A stretch of 64,000 nt of DNA, from the NCBI RefSeq assembly GCF_008831285.2, contig NC_045144.1, positions 21,033,716 to 21,097,715 of the forward strand, written 5' to 3'. Every line of letters starts with the position of its first letter. The stretch's first letter is position 1. This DNA comes from Nymphaea colorata (lineage: Eukaryota > Streptophyta > Magnoliopsida > Nymphaeales > Nymphaeaceae). This document shows, one piece after another, positions 36,646 through 49,158 of the stretch. A model generated the notes under the pieces. The model made no database searches. It saw nothing but the letters and a program-made list of their open reading frames with translations, and was not told the origin of the DNA. The position numbers and the translations under genes are program-made.

Positions 36646-36653
36646 ACACTTAT

Positions 36654-37428
36654 ATTGTGCAATGTTAACCTTTGTCTTTTGTCTCTGGTTAACTTGTGGT
36701 TTTAAAAATACCCCACGATTAATACAAATTGAGTTACGTATGCCACCTTTGTATACGCAATGAGTGTACGTGGATGGTGAACCACACTATCAACATGTGC
36801 ATTCAAATTTAAAATAACAAATAAGTATGAAAAAATATTTATGAGATGAGAAAAGATTTCTTAACAGTAAGACTAAGAACATATATCCTTTTACTAGAAC
36901 ACATTTATTTGTTCCAATTCCACATATAAAGTTTGAGAACAGAATTGAGAAACTTGCCAAATAAATGAGCTCCCTCTCTCTAAACAAAGATCTTATCCTA
37001 AAACATATCTACTCAGTAGACTAGTCAGTCGGTAAGTTTTAAAACGTGTGGATAGTTAACAGATCAAGATGGCATAAACACAACGTAATGATAAATATGT
37101 ATATTTATCTTCAACAACTCCCAATCTGACAACTAAGAAGCCTATCTAAGACTCAGTTACGCCTGCGATTTAGAGAGATATATATTCAACTACCGGTCTA
37201 AGCTGCATCAACATTTAATCCACTCAGTAGGAGAGCTATGGTTTGGAGATTTTAGATACATGTCCAGCTTTATATCAATCAAAAAATGAATATCTATTAA
37301 AGATAAATCAGAAGGGTAGGCGCTTCCGCTTTGATGCTTGTTGCTATTTATATCTCTTAGTCTATTATTTAAGCACTGTCGGAACTTCTGGAGTTCCAAT
37401 CTGCAGAAGACCAGAGAAAGAGGGAGAG
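36654..37428. other. Upstream region of B5
   Basis: From about 36880 it is a diverged relative of other B upstream regions (words TTTGTTCCAATTCCA, ATTTAGAGAGATATATATTC, TAAGCACTG). ATTTATATC at 37346-37354 is in the TATA-like position, 75 bp before the ATG. A purine-rich tract precedes the start codon. Confidence 0.5.
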
Positions 37429-38238
37429 ATGTTGAGGTCGACGATTCGCACATCAAATCGCAGTTTCGCAATGGGATCGCTGGAACCAAGATCTGAGGAG
37501 CATGAGACGGCTTCAGGAACGGTGCATTTGAAATTCCAAACGATGATCCTTTTCCAAACCAGAGGAGCTGAAGGTGGTCGTCAAGAGGGACGTTCAACGG
37601 AGACGCCGGCGCATGTTCGTCTTCTCAACTTGGTCAGAAGCTCCGCCGTCGTGGACCGGAGCAGCTTACAGACCAGAGAGGGCGTGGCGCAGCACGTCCT
37701 GCGACACTTCTCCGATGTCCGGTGCGAGCGGCTGGTCGGTTGGGTCGGCCATATTTTAGGAGATCTGTGGGACTTCATCCAGCCGGGAGATGCCCGGACG
37801 GTGGTGGGACCCGACGAGTCTCTGGTGGTAGTGTCGACTACCACCTTGACTTATCAGGTGCTCAGGGACGAGGAGTGGGGGGTTGCCGGCACCGATGACA
37901 TGACTGACGCTTTGGAGGAGCAGTTGGTGGAGTTTTTTCTCGCGGAGACAGAGGATTTGGCTGCCGGGGATTCTCTGTTTGCTTATGAGCCACCGCCGGC
38001 TCCTGCATCAAAGGCTTCGGTGGATGCCTTGGAGAGGAAGAAGGTCGATGACCAGGAGGAGGAGATTTCTGAGCAGAAGATGTGCGTGGTTTGCCAGGAT
38101 GAAGTTGGCAGAGGAGACTGCTTAGCTAAGATGCCTTGCTCCCACGAGTTTCATGAAGTCTGCATCTTGGCATGGCTTGAACGAGCGCATTCTTGCCCGG
38201 TCTGCCGCTTCGAGTTGCCCGTTGACGATGACTCGTGA
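37429..38238 (+). CDS. Diverged B-type RING-H2 protein, 269 aa (B5)
   Basis: ATG 37429 is chosen because the protein then begins MLRSTIR, aligning with MLRTTVS of the other B genes, and it follows the same GA-rich leader. The frame is open further upstream but only from a non-ATG codon. The N-terminal domain is recognisable but diverged; the acidic segment contains DMTDALEEQLVEFF. The PASK linker is followed by an extra charged stretch (DDQEEEISEQ) and a complete RING-H2 at 219-259. It stands outside the recent duplication and is probably the oldest B lineage in the window. Single exon, no membrane segment. Predicted E3 ubiquitin ligase. Confidence 0.85.
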   Translation: MLRSTIRTSNRSFAMGSLEPRSEEHETASGTVHLKFQTMILFQTRGAEGGRQEGRSTETPAHVRLLNLVRSSAVVDRSSLQTREGVAQHVLRHFSDVRCERLVGWVGHILGDLWDFIQPGDARTVVGPDESLVVVSTTTLTYQVLRDEEWGVAGTDDMTDALEEQLVEFFLAETEDLAAGDSLFAYEPPPAPASKASVDALERKKVDDQEEEISEQKMCVVCQDEVGRGDCLAKMPCSHEFHEVCILAWLERAHSCPVCRFELPVDDDS

Positions 38239-38808
38239 TGTGCTTTTATTATTTTCTTCTTCTTTGTTCTTTGTTGACTAAAGATGTAAATCAATTGCAT
38301 TCGATCAAATTATATAATATTAGTATGTAACGATAAGTTTCAATGCTTGGCTAATTTATCTTGGCATGCATGTATTTAGGTCAGTATGAGAATGAAGAAA
38401 CATTCAATTTTGATGTCATGCAAATAGAAAGATTAAAGTCGATATCAAGTTCTATGTTTTTACCCATCTGAAAAGAGCCAATATTCTTCAACCTTCTTCC
38501 TATCTTTGAGTCCAGGTTGCTTTGAAATTTAAATCAACCTATGATATACTTCAATATTGTACTGTCACAATCAATTATCTTCATTTTTCTCTTGAGTTTT
38601 TTTAGTGCTAATATCACATGATGAAGAATTAACTTCACTAGCAAAATTAATCACAATGCACAAGCACTATTTTGAAATGCTATAACCGGACTGGCAAAAT
38701 AGAAGTAAAATTGAAGATCGAATATGTCAATATCCTATAAGGAATGAACCTACACGATAACAAAATTGCTCATATACGAATCGGACACGAGGGCCAGGGG
38801 AGAGGGAG

Positions 38809-39189
38809 ATGACTCAGATGAGCATGTTGGCGGGGCGATTGGCGAGCAAGGAAGGCTCCTTCTTCCTTGAGGAGCCAAAGCACGCTGCGGCTCGTCTCGC
38901 TCAGAGACTCTCCTCTCCTCCTTCTCCGTCGTCCTCCCCACCGGCTTCCTCCTCCTCCGCTGCCGCCGACGTCCTCCCTGAGGTCCTTCGCCACTCCCTC
39001 CCCTTGAAGACCGATCGGCCGTCCTCGCTGTCCACACTCTCCGCCTACTCCAAATGGTCGCTTCCTAATTCATCGGATCCTTCTTCTCGCCGTTCCCCGG
39101 ACTCAGTGAACCTGCTTCGTGCATTCGTCTCCTTGCCGCCGGTTACTTTTGGCCCGACAAGGTTGGGAGCTTTTCTTGGGTTGACTTGA
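38809..39189 (+). pseudogene. First-exon fragment of a conserved-looking plant protein, copy 2
   Basis: Open frame from ATG 38809: LASKEGSFFLEEPKHAAARL, a Pro/Ser/Ala-rich stretch, DVLPEVLRHSLPL, LSAYSKWSLP and NLLRAFVSLPPVTFGP. A plausible splice donor ACAAG|GTTGGG follows the last conserved residues at about 39160; the frame then stops in presumed intron. No second exon was found downstream before unrelated repeats. This is the fullest of three copies, and its reading frame is uninterrupted. The family is not identified from sequence alone. It could be exon 1 of a gene with a distant exon 2, but presence in a repeated block argues for a fragment. Confidence 0.5.
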
Positions 39190-41035
39190 TATGGCGCTTA
39201 GGCTATTTTTATCTTCTTTCTGGTCGGTTTCATGGAGAGTTGTCGTGATCACCTTTCGGTTTTACATTGGAGTTTCTTTGTTCACTTTACCGACTTAGCT
39301 ACCAGCAGGATGAAATTGTCTTGGTTTTTCTTATTCTGCTTCTCCATTGTAAAGTGTTATGTTAATTATTTAGTAAGTTTTAACTCTCCGATCACAAGGA
39401 GTTTAGCGTTAGTGATCACTACTGGATTTTTGTTTTATGGTAATTAAAAATGTGATTTTATGGTAATATATTTCTTTTATCATAATAACAATAACAATAA
39501 TTTTTGGATGTTTTACAAGCAACCAAAGGTGCTTGTCACTTCCCTCTCCTAGCAGCTCCACCTAGGAATGTGAGCTTGGCTCGAGCTTTATAAGGCGATC
39601 TCAAGCTTCACCGAGTAAACCAAGTTTAAGCTCGTGTTACTTCACTGATATATTTTTTTTTCTTTAAATGAAAATGAGCACCAAAGAAAGAGTGATAAAA
39701 TTTGTCAAAAATTACTGACATGTCCATGAAAACTAAATTACGGAGAAAACACCAGCCAAGTCGAGCTTAAATGTTATAACTCTGACTCGTTTATAACTCT
39801 AGCTTTAATTCAGGCTCAAGCTTGACTCGTTTATAAAATATCCTTTTCAGTCCTTTTAATTTTTTTCTCTTTTCTTTTTTATTTTATTGCATGAAGTTTT
39901 CTTTTTTCTATTAACTGGGAGCATTTCGGACATTAAGCATACTTTACACACACACACAAAAATGCACCTACCCGGCCATATAACCAGCTGATCCGAGTAG
40001 TAGAAGAGGCAGCTTCGTTCTTTCTTTTACCTATTTTCGCAGAGCCTTTCGTAGTGAAAAGCAGAGGTTATACTGCATGCCCAAGTGAAAGCCGAAGCCT
40101 TTCCCTTCCGCCTATCCTTTATACAACTAAAAGATCATGATCGAGAGATTTGAACCTTGTTTCCCGACCAATTTGTTTGCGCACTCACCATAATTTCTGG
40201 TTATTATTAATTTTTTACAACATTGTAGAAACAACAAATCTGCTCTTTTATTCAAGGAATGGAGGGGGCTAAATCGGAATAGTTCCAGTATCACTTAAAA
40301 GTTTTAAATTTATTACTAGTGCACCTTAGCTAGAAATTTATGGCTCCGCTCGGGTAGCCAATATAGTAATGAATTTTTCATATATATTTTTTGTGGATGG
40401 TATATAGATATCTTCAGCTTCTATATATCATCCACAAGAAATATCCACGAAAAATTATTACCATAAAATATTTTGTTGTTATTGTTATTGTTATTATTGT
40501 CATTGTTTTATTATTAATTACTAATTCAATAATAAATGACTGAAACTTGCAATTTGGCTGTAAAAAAGTTCAAGGGAAAAATTTTGACACTACTTTTTCC
40601 ATGGACAGTGACATACTGAAATGCCTCCTTCCAAATGCATGCGATGACAAATCTCCTTTGCCTCCATGTGCATTATGTTGTGGTTTTTCCTTTTTCTTCC
40701 CTTGTAAATGAAACATTAATCCTATCCTCTTAGGGTTGCAAGTAGTTGCAGGGTGACAACATCCCTCTTCCAACCATTTTCATACTTCATTTTAAATATG
40801 TTTTAAAATTTTTATTGCATTTTAAATTGTTTACTTTTAATGTATATGATATTTTTTTTGTCAAATAATAAAATTTTTGCATGCCACTGTTCTCTCTCTC
40901 TCCCCAATGAAAACTGGGATAAATATGACAAATAAAAGATTTATGACAATAATAATTTCATCATTTTTACTATGTACTATTTAATGGTTTCCTTCCATGT
41001 CATTACTGGAGTAGCTCTCTATCAATTATTTCTAA

Positions 41036-41490
41036 GGATGTCACAATATTCAATTTGGATCAGATATTCGACTGAACCTTCCTGAGAAAATCAGATATGG
41101 AAAAAAAATTATCTGATTAAGAAATCGGATCCGATTTGGATTTGGATTTAAGAAATGACATCCATTCAAATATGGATTCGGATATACATAAGTATATGAT
41201 CAGATTCGGATACGGACTCGGATCAGATTTATTTTTAAACAAACATCCTGCATCTAATGCTCTTACATTTTGAAAATCGGCCAAATTCGGTTCAAAATTC
41301 GGCTTCATATTCAGGTTTGCATGTAAAAATCGGATTTGGATTGGATTTAGATTGTGAATCGGACTTCAGATTCGAATTCGGATATGTCTTTTTTATATTT
41401 GTATTCAAATCCAAATATGCGAATATCTAAAAAAACAGATATGGTTAAGAATGTACCTGATTCAAACTCGATTTGCTGATACCTAATTTA
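41036..41490. repeat. GGATTCGGAT-rich repeat element
   Basis: A stretch of repeated variants of GATTCGGAT, bounded by AAGGATGTCA on the left. Relatives lie at about 53570-53990 (inverted), 54556-54931 and 56950-57390. It is probably a non-autonomous DNA transposon family; the 54556 copy interrupts an exon fragment. Confidence 0.55.
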
Positions 41491-42372
41491 TTTCCTTAAT
41501 TGTGGGAAAATATAATATACCAAAAGTTAAGCATGGTTGTCCAAACTATTCAAACATTAAAGCTAGTCAGTTTAAATTTTCTAACTAAGTGAAAATGTTT
41601 GTGTACTAATGAATGTGTGAAACTTTTAGTTGGTAGAGGTTGCATTGTAAGGTACACTTGCATTTAACATAGTTCATTTATCGAATATCAAGACTCGATT
41701 TTTTTTTATTTTGCCTAAAAATATGATCTTACATTCATTTAACAAGTTTACATATGCTGTAAAAATGCAAATCCAGTGCACTTGGAAAATTTGCTTACCT
41801 ATTTTAATCACACAGTTCAACCATCATTGGATCACATTTAAATTACAAAACCTAATATAAGAAATCCATGAGAAGGAAGTAAATGAAAGAGTACAAATAA
41901 ATCAAAAGCATTAACAGTACGAAGCGGGATTGATTAACAAGAACTTGATTCTACATTTATGATAATGTCATAAAAATCTTGTCCACCTCCTATATATATA
42001 TATATCGTGATCAATTTTTTTTTTAATTCAAACCTCGATGGGGTTGAGGTTTTATTGTTACTCATCTGCTTCACCCGGAAATACTTGATTAATAGGTTTT
42101 ATACTTTGACACATTTACAAAGTAAAAAAAAACTCGCACTGAAATGTTGAGATTTAAATTATGTTAAACATATAGTTGATTATAGATTATAAGTCACCTA
42201 AAATAACACAGCCATCTAATTGAAGTCATTCATAGTTAAGAGAAAAACAAAGAAAAAAATGTATAAATTAATATTAAATGACAGAAGTGTCAATCACTTT
42301 TTTCTTATTATTTTTCCTTTAACTATCATCATGTTGGATTGAACAGCTCTCATTAGAGCGTTGGGTGGCTTT

Positions 42373-42477
<105 letters not shown>

Positions 42478-44084
42478 AATAAGGAAATGATAACTTAGTT
42501 ATAAGTCATCTAATGATTTAATTAAGGTTGTTTATCTAAAGTAGATTGATTGAGACAAAAACAATGAAAAAAGATATGGAGTAATATTATATGAGAAAAA
42601 TACTAATCACCTTGTTCTTTTTATTTTTTCTTTAACTGTTCATTGTGATGAATTAAATGGTTTGGTTAAATGTTTGGGTGACATTAAAATCGTTATTCAT
42701 GTGCTTCATGTGCTAAGTCTACTTCATGTGCTGAAATGGAGATTCTCAATACATTGGGTTAACAACCTTCACACAAGATGTCTGGTTTTGTTTCTCTAAG
42801 AAAGTGTTTAATAGCTTCATATTTGAAATCTGATGCTGATCTGAAATTACTTTTATGTGGGGCCTAAAAAGTAAACAAACACTGGATTTCACTATTATGT
42901 AAAAAAAAAAAAAAAAAAGGTTTAAGATACCAATACATTGCCAAAACCACGTATGAAATAGAGATGCCCAATTTTACTGGGTTAACAACTTTACACATGA
43001 TGCCTTTTTTTGTTTTTCTTAAGGAGTGTTTGATCAACTCATATTTGAGATATGAAGCTGATCTGAAATTCCTTCTATATGGGACCTACAAAAGTAAACA
43101 AGCATTGGATTCCCCCATTATGTTAAAAAAAATAAAAGATTTAAGATACCATTATATTTCCAAAACGTCATATTTGAAATAAGATGAAAGGCAATCTGAC
43201 CTCAGATCCTTGGATTTGAGATCTCTAGTGATCTTAAATCATCTCGGCTCTCATATCCGAGGTAAACAAAGGCCTCCCAAATTATCCTGCATAATTTAAT
43301 CCACATCTATGTCTGCGTTTTCAAAAGTTGGTTTATCAAAAACATCGTTTTTCATTGCCAATACTTGATTTGTTTGAACATTTGAAAAAGATAACATGGT
43401 TGTCTTTATTTTGCTTGGGTGGCTTGGAGATAGTGTGTTCCTTTGTGGATTGGTGAAGTACCTGATAGTAGTTCATGGGCTTGGAGGGGCTAGGAAGATC
43501 TGACACACCTGCTGCACTGGGAGGTGGATGAATCTGCAACATTTTGGGCTGAGGATTGGGGTAAAATGATTGTAAAATTCTTGGCCAATCCAAAAAGATT
43601 CACGTTTAGTTAGGAGGACAATCAGGTGCACGCGACAATTCAGCAAGCTGCACTATGTTAAGGAATTTGAAGTCCTTTTGGATTAAAGATCTTGTTCTTC
43701 ATACTCAACTTTGAAAGATAGAAGACTTTCTTCGATCAGTTTGGTTTATGGAATGAATTGAAGGATTTACTCATTTGGTTTGGTAAATGGCAGAAAGAGC
43801 TGAAGTCATGGATGGGTTTATCTATTAGGCCTGACCTGTGGCCGTCATTTAAGTGGCATGGCTACAACCTGTCTGGTGAGGAGAAACAGGCAAAATTTGT
43901 AGCTCCTGTTCGAAATAAGGCATGAAGACTGTATGTTTGCAGAAGTGTACCATGCTCAGAGGGGTTCAGATGGAAAGCACCGGAGCTTCTGGAGGTGATA
44001 CTTCAAAAATTTTCTCTCAGAGCCATGGGATAGTGAGAGTAATTGGTGGACCAATGAGGTGGAGAACTGATTTGAAGCAGGCTG

Positions 44085-44140
44085 TGGTCTAATGGCAGAT
44101 GCGCCAGGCCTGTTAAATTTGTGATTTTGAATTCTAATCC
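44085..44140 (+). other. tRNA-like A and B boxes, possible SINE head
   Basis: TGGTCTAATGG at 44085-44095 fits the RNA polymerase III A box. AATTCTAATCC at 44130-44140 fits the B box at 8 of 11 positions, at tRNA-like spacing. The acceptor arms do not pair, so this is not a functional tRNA. It may be the degenerate head of a tRNA-derived SINE or chance. Confidence 0.25.
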
Positions 44141-45727
44141 TGATTGCAAATTTGGTTTTGATAAAATCTGTTTTTTAAAAAATGAGAAAATTTTATTCCG
44201 TTAATAATTTTAGAAAGCATGTTTTTTGTGTTTGATTGACATGCCACAAACCCAATTTTTTTGACACATTAATTCTTCTTAATCACATTGGGCCTCACTA
44301 ACATAAAAACAGAACCATCACTCCCCTGCAGACAACTATATATAGGTGGTCAATTGGCTTACGATATCCTTGCCAGGAGCACTTGGATAACACTCTTATT
44401 TTAACTCAATTTTGTAAAAACTTGATTTTCTAAAGATCAGTTTTCCTTGTGTATTTTATTGACACACCCAAAACCCAATTTTTTGTAAATAACTTGGGAA
44501 AAGTCTGGTTTTGCACTCACTTTTTGGAAAGCTAGATTGTCAAACAAGGTTTTTCTGAAGCCTAGTTTTGATATCACCCAAATACTTTAAAAACACTATT
44601 TTGGAGGCAAAACTTACTCAGTTGAGATTAGAGAGAGAGAGAGAAAAGACGTTTTGACGATGAAGCAAGCATAATTTTGCAAAACTTCAGCTTTTAAGAT
44701 TCAGGGATCTCAAATCCTTGAATCTTAAATTAGCCCCGGGGCTACCAAATGTTGCCATAATATAAACAAACACTGGATTTTATCACTATGTGAAAATGGA
44801 GACTTGGGATCCTCATTTTTAGGGAAAGTACGTTATATTTGAAGTCGAATGGGACAAGAGTCTGACTTTAAATCATGGAGCTAAGACTTCTAATAATCTC
44901 ACATCACCTGGAGTCTCATGTCCATAAAAAGCAGTCAATGGACTCTGAGTCTCTTGCCCAGTGTTTGTCAATAGAGTGTGAATTAGGAGAAAAGATTGTC
45001 GTGCTGTGCTATACAAGTAAAACGTCAATATTGCTTAATTGACAATACAGAAACAAGAGGTGAGAGATTTCATTATTTTTCTGTATGCCTTAGAAGACTT
45101 TATGAAAACCAAGTTCTTTAATGAGTTGTAGTTTTTTTTTTTTTAGTGACACATGTTTTTGAATAACCTAAAGGGAACCAATTTTTTTACTTTTTTTTAC
45201 AAAATCAGGTTTTGTCAAAACTGAGTTTGTCCAAAAACCTGGTTGGTTTTGAAGTGACAACCAAACACCCCCTAAATGTTATTAATTGTTGAATTCCACA
45301 TATAGTTAAATAGTCAATAGGCAAGAAAGGGTTCCCTCGATCTTCAATTAATTTGTTAGGTTCCGATTCCATTCAAACCAACCCTTCCAAGAAGAACGCC
45401 ACACATGCTCAATTGAACAAAAGCAACTTGTTTTCTTTTTTAATGAAAGCGCAATGGAAAGGGCAGTCAATCCCTAAATAAGTTCTTAATTACACTGGCT
45501 TTCTTAAATACATTTGGCCTGACCTTCATAAAAGTCGATGACGAAACACCTCCTCACTTGACCACATTTTTTTTCCATGAACCCCGTCGATGCCACATCT
45601 TGGTTGGCCGATCGTGAATCTCTCGCGACTCAATGGCATACTTGGTCCATAAAAGTGTAAAATATGACGCCATCTCTTAGTTGGTTAATTGGTGAATCTC
45701 TAATCTAAAGAACTATGTCACCTGAAT

Positions 45728-45788
45728 GCGGGGTGCGGGTGCCGGTGCCGGTGCCGGTGCGGGTGCTGCGGTGAAGATATTTTATTAA

Positions 45789-45822
<34 letters not shown>

Positions 45823-46232
45823 TTTTTGTAAAAATTAAATAACACAATTAAAATTATACATTTTATGATAGTGGGAAAAAATCAAAAAAGAAATGTTTGA
45901 AAAAAAGGCAAACAGATCGTTTTATGAAAGTTACCATTCTTTAGTCCTGTATCGTTTTTTTTTAAAGAGAAAAGAGAACATATAATATACCTATAGATGT
46001 ATTAACTTAGATGTAACGGCCAACAGGGATTTGATTTTGTGGATTTTTAATCTGGTTTCATTCCGAAATCAAATTCAGATCCAAACCATACACGCACATG
46101 AACTTGGTTTGGATTTGGTTTCGACTCGGAACTAGATCCAACCCCCCCGGGTGCGCTTTGGGTGCGAGTTCATCATCAGGTGCGCACCTGGAGTGCACCC
46201 GCACCCGCAACGGGTCGGTGCGGGTGCGGGCT
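45728..46232. repeat. GGTGCGGGTGC-rich element
   Basis: Tandem GGTGCC/GGTGCGGG hexamer-like units at 45728-45770, an (ATT)n run near 45790-45820, and inverted GCACCCGCACCC units at 46195-46230 frame an AT-rich core. A related, degraded arrangement lies at about 57765-58045. Probably a non-autonomous element whose ends are made of short GC-rich repeats. Confidence 0.5.
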
Positions 46233-46855
46233 CAAAGGAAACGCACCAAAATATTGAAATGTCTACCCTGGTTAAATAATATACTACTCTTCTGCATCGC
46301 ATCATATGGGTGACGAAGCAATAATGCCGAAAGGGATTACTACCCTCCCATTAATGCACGAAGGTGAAAAATAGTCTTTGTCCTTTAAATTATTTGAATA
46401 CTTCAACATTTTGAAAATATCCCATGATTTGAGTAAATAACTAATAATACAAAAGCGAAGTAGATACACTTTGTCCAATTAATATAAATTCATGTTATCG
46501 CTCTCCATGTTCTGTGCTTGATCAAATAAGAATATATAATTGGATCTAATAATAATTGGACAGCCGAGCAACCCTCAACTACCCTGTGCATCATGCAGTC
46601 ACACGTTATAAGGTGGGCTTCTCCCTTCCTCAAACGGAAGATCTGACTCCTTTAATTTTTTTTTTTCCAATAGAAAGACATTATACACACACTTCTTCAG
46701 ATCGGGTTGAGGGTCCAGGCTAGAATTTTCGGGTTTGGGCCCGATGCCTAAGCTTAATGTCAGTCTTATTTAAAAGATTTTGTTTCCATAATAATCATTT
46801 CTGCGTTTGGCATGTATTCATTGTCTCAACCTTGTAGATCTATAGTTGTGTGTTT

Positions 46856-47045
46856 GTCAGATCCTTCTTTCCATAATTCATATATGGGGAGTTGTGCCCT
46901 TGGAGCTCACCATGTATCAACTTTGGAAAGAAATAACACATGCCCACAACTCAGGTTGGAAAGAAAATATTGCATGATAAACTTGAAAAAGAAGACAAGC
47001 ATGATCACAATTCCCATGTATGAATTATGGAAAGAAGGATCTGAC
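46856..47045. repeat. Inverted repeat with 40-nt arms
   Basis: Left arm 46856-46896 and right arm 47006-47045 are nearly perfect reverse complements (core AGATCCTTCTTTCCATAATT). The loop of 109 bp includes further imperfectly paired CAACTTTGGAAAG-type words. It could be a MITE or a hairpin small-RNA locus. Open frames across it are by-products. Confidence 0.75.
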
Positions 47046-47383
47046 ACCACAAGCAGCTACAAATCAGGTACGTGGTTCTGGTTCTGGCAATGAATGCATG
47101 CAGAAATTATTATGGAAACAAAATCTCCTAATTAAGGCTGAGGAAAACTCAAAAACTTATTGTAATCGACCAACCTCTTGTATAAAATCTAAGACAATGA
47201 AAGAAGACTCATCATCATTTTGACGACTGAGTACTGTAGATGTAGGAAAATATCTGAACCACATGAGCAGTTTTTATTGTATCACAACTGGGTTAAAGCT
47301 CTTTCAGGACCTTCTCTTGCTGATTTCTTTCCTACTACTTCAAGCAATATCATCAGCTAAGTTCTCCTTCCCTTCAAATGTGA

Positions 47384-48104
47384 ATGTTGCTAATTTTGTC
47401 TCGACGCATAAGAATTTTCTGCTCTGACAAACTCAGATCCTTGACCTCATACAAAGCTAGGATGTTCTTGGGTTTATTGATGGCACTTTTCCTATGTCAA
47501 GTTCTACCATTAAAATTACTAAAATTGTTGAACCTTTCAACAGTCTTAATCCTTATCTCAATGCTTGGAAGAAATCAGATCGATTGCTTCGAGGCTAGGT
47601 TACAAGATCTCTGTCTGAAGAGGTGTTGGGTCTAGTCATTGGACACAAGACTTCAGCAAAAGTGTGGAAAACTTTAACAACAACATTTGTACGTGAGTCA
47701 AAAGAGAGACATTTTCTATTGAACAGGAAGTTACAGACTTATCAAAAACAAGATAAGTCCATTACTGAGTACATAACTGGATTCAAGTTTATTTGTGATG
47801 AACTTGCTGCTGTAAGCAAGCTCATCTATGAAGAAGATATAGTTTCTTGGTTGATGAGTGGTTTAGGAGTAGGTTATGAAGCCTTGTCAACCTCTGTTTT
47901 TATGCCACCAACTCTGCCGATGTTGTCTCATTACTTCAAAATCATTAGACCTTGAAGGACCTTAGTGCAAGTGAAAGCAAGTTGAATGCTAATGTTGCAT
48001 TCCCCACCAAGCATACTGGAAATCAAAATAACAAGGGTCGCAACAACAACAATCGCTTGAACTCAAGAGGCCGTGCATTGGTTCCAGCTTCTCAATCTGT
48101 TTGA
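47384..48104 (+). mobile_element. Decayed copia gag fragment
   Basis: Translation gives the typical plant Ty1/copia gag order: DVLGFIDGTFP, KKSDRLLRG, SLSEEVLGLVIG, AKVWKTLTTTF, ERHFLLNRKLQTYQK, SITEYITGFKFICDELA and a basic Asn/Arg-rich tail near 48040-48080. Stops interrupt it (for example TAG in frame at 47597-47599, plus two upstream) and a frameshift lies near 47955. No pol region or flanking LTR pair follows, so this is a truncated, inactive remnant. Confidence 0.8.
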
Positions 48105-48268
48105 GATGAACTCGAGAGAGATGGAGAACTGGAAACATTGCTAGTGTTGATAGGTGATTGTGAAGGGACAAGAGATGCCCGTCTCTCATTATAGGTTATC
48201 GTCCAACCAGCTAGAGAGAGAGGGAGAGAGCTGAGTTACCAACCTTGTTCATAAACTGCAAAACTGTT

Positions 48269-48697
48269 GTTAAAGAGTGTATTTGGAAACCAAGGGTTGT
48301 AAATGTTTACGATATGCTTCCCTTTGATTGCAAGGTCGAACAAAATATGCATCTACTTAGCTCCGACCTAAAGTCCGTCCCAAGATCTACTCGTCCACAA
48401 GGCGATTTTAAATTTTATGTGGTCAATGTCATGACACAAGTCACAAGAACACTTCAACTGTTGCTTTGAACCTGAAACTTGTCATATGTGCATTACAGGC
48501 GAAGAAGTGAGGGTTCCAGACTTCGTCTTCCTTCCTCGCACACGTAATTGACGTGCACTCCTCTATCCATGTGCCGTTTCTATTCAGATCTTTTAGCTCG
48601 AAGCCATTCCAAACCAATCTCCTAATGCTTCCCTTTTGGCCTATTGCGTTGGTATTGCTGTATTGAGGTGGTAGTGTTTCCAAATACACTCTTTAAC
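48269..48697. repeat. Possible MITE with 22-bp perfect terminal inverted repeats
   Basis: GTTAAAGAGTGTATTTGGAA at 48269 recurs as its exact reverse complement ending at 48697 (22 of 22 bases, 48676-48697). The arms include a palindromic TTAA at the outer edge, so the target duplication cannot be told from the arm. The 385-bp interior has no recognised gene. Superfamily unassigned. Confidence 0.6.
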
Positions 48698-48831
48698 TCG
48701 CTATATTGACGAAATTTTGAGCTTATGAAATCGCTAGTTACATCAGAAAGAAAAATAACTAACGTTGCAGTTGATTAATCAGATCAGCAATGTCACTGCA
48801 GATGTGAAATCTGCGTTTTTCAAATCCAACC

Positions 48832-49153
48832 TGTTGATGTATGGAAGTTGATCCATACTGGACACTCATTTGCGTTGGTATTGCTGTATTGAGGGGAATT
48901 TTTTCTTCCTGTAAGGGCATATGGGTCATTTTGTACAAATGCGGGTTTGCCCTAATCCTTATGTTTTGAGGATGACCGCCGTTGAGTGTGTTTGTTCTGT
49001 GTGTGTTCATAGAAAAGAGAATACAAGAGATTTGTGTGACCGTGGACGTAGGAGATTTTGCTCCGAACCACGTAAATCGTTGTCTTCTTCCTTGTTGCTT
49101 CTAACCCCCTCTTGAGAGTGCGAGAGGAGAGTTTATTATTGTTGTTCCTAACA
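48832..49153. mobile_element. Solo LTR, copia-like family, copy 2
   Basis: Begins TGTTGATGTATGG and ends TTCCTAACA, flanked by the perfect 5-bp duplication CAACC (48827-48831 and 49154-49158). It matches 7282-7567 throughout except for an extra segment of about 37 bp near 48871-48908. No internal region. Length 322 bp. Confidence 0.9.
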
Positions 49154-49158
49154 CAACC

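Larger units (their letters stand above)
42701..46855. other. Gene-poor intergenic stretch with short repeats
   Basis: No gene supported. Related MITE-like segments with CATATTTGA, TGCTGATCTGAAATT and AAACACTGG-type words occur at about 42800-42900, 43020-43130 and 44700-44800. A 32-codon open fragment near 43828-43925 (reading KWHGYNLSGEEKQAK) may be a decayed coding piece I cannot identify. Confidence 0.45.

Noticed and set aside
43336-43593. 85-codon minus-strand frame with Pro-rich N-terminus
   Set aside because: Considered as a LINE or retroelement ORF1 relic, but there is no diagnostic motif and no reverse transcriptase nearby.
48441-48689. 82-codon minus-strand frame
   Set aside because: It lies within the inverted-repeat element 48269-48697, uses part of its terminal repeat as coding sequence, and has no recognisable domain.
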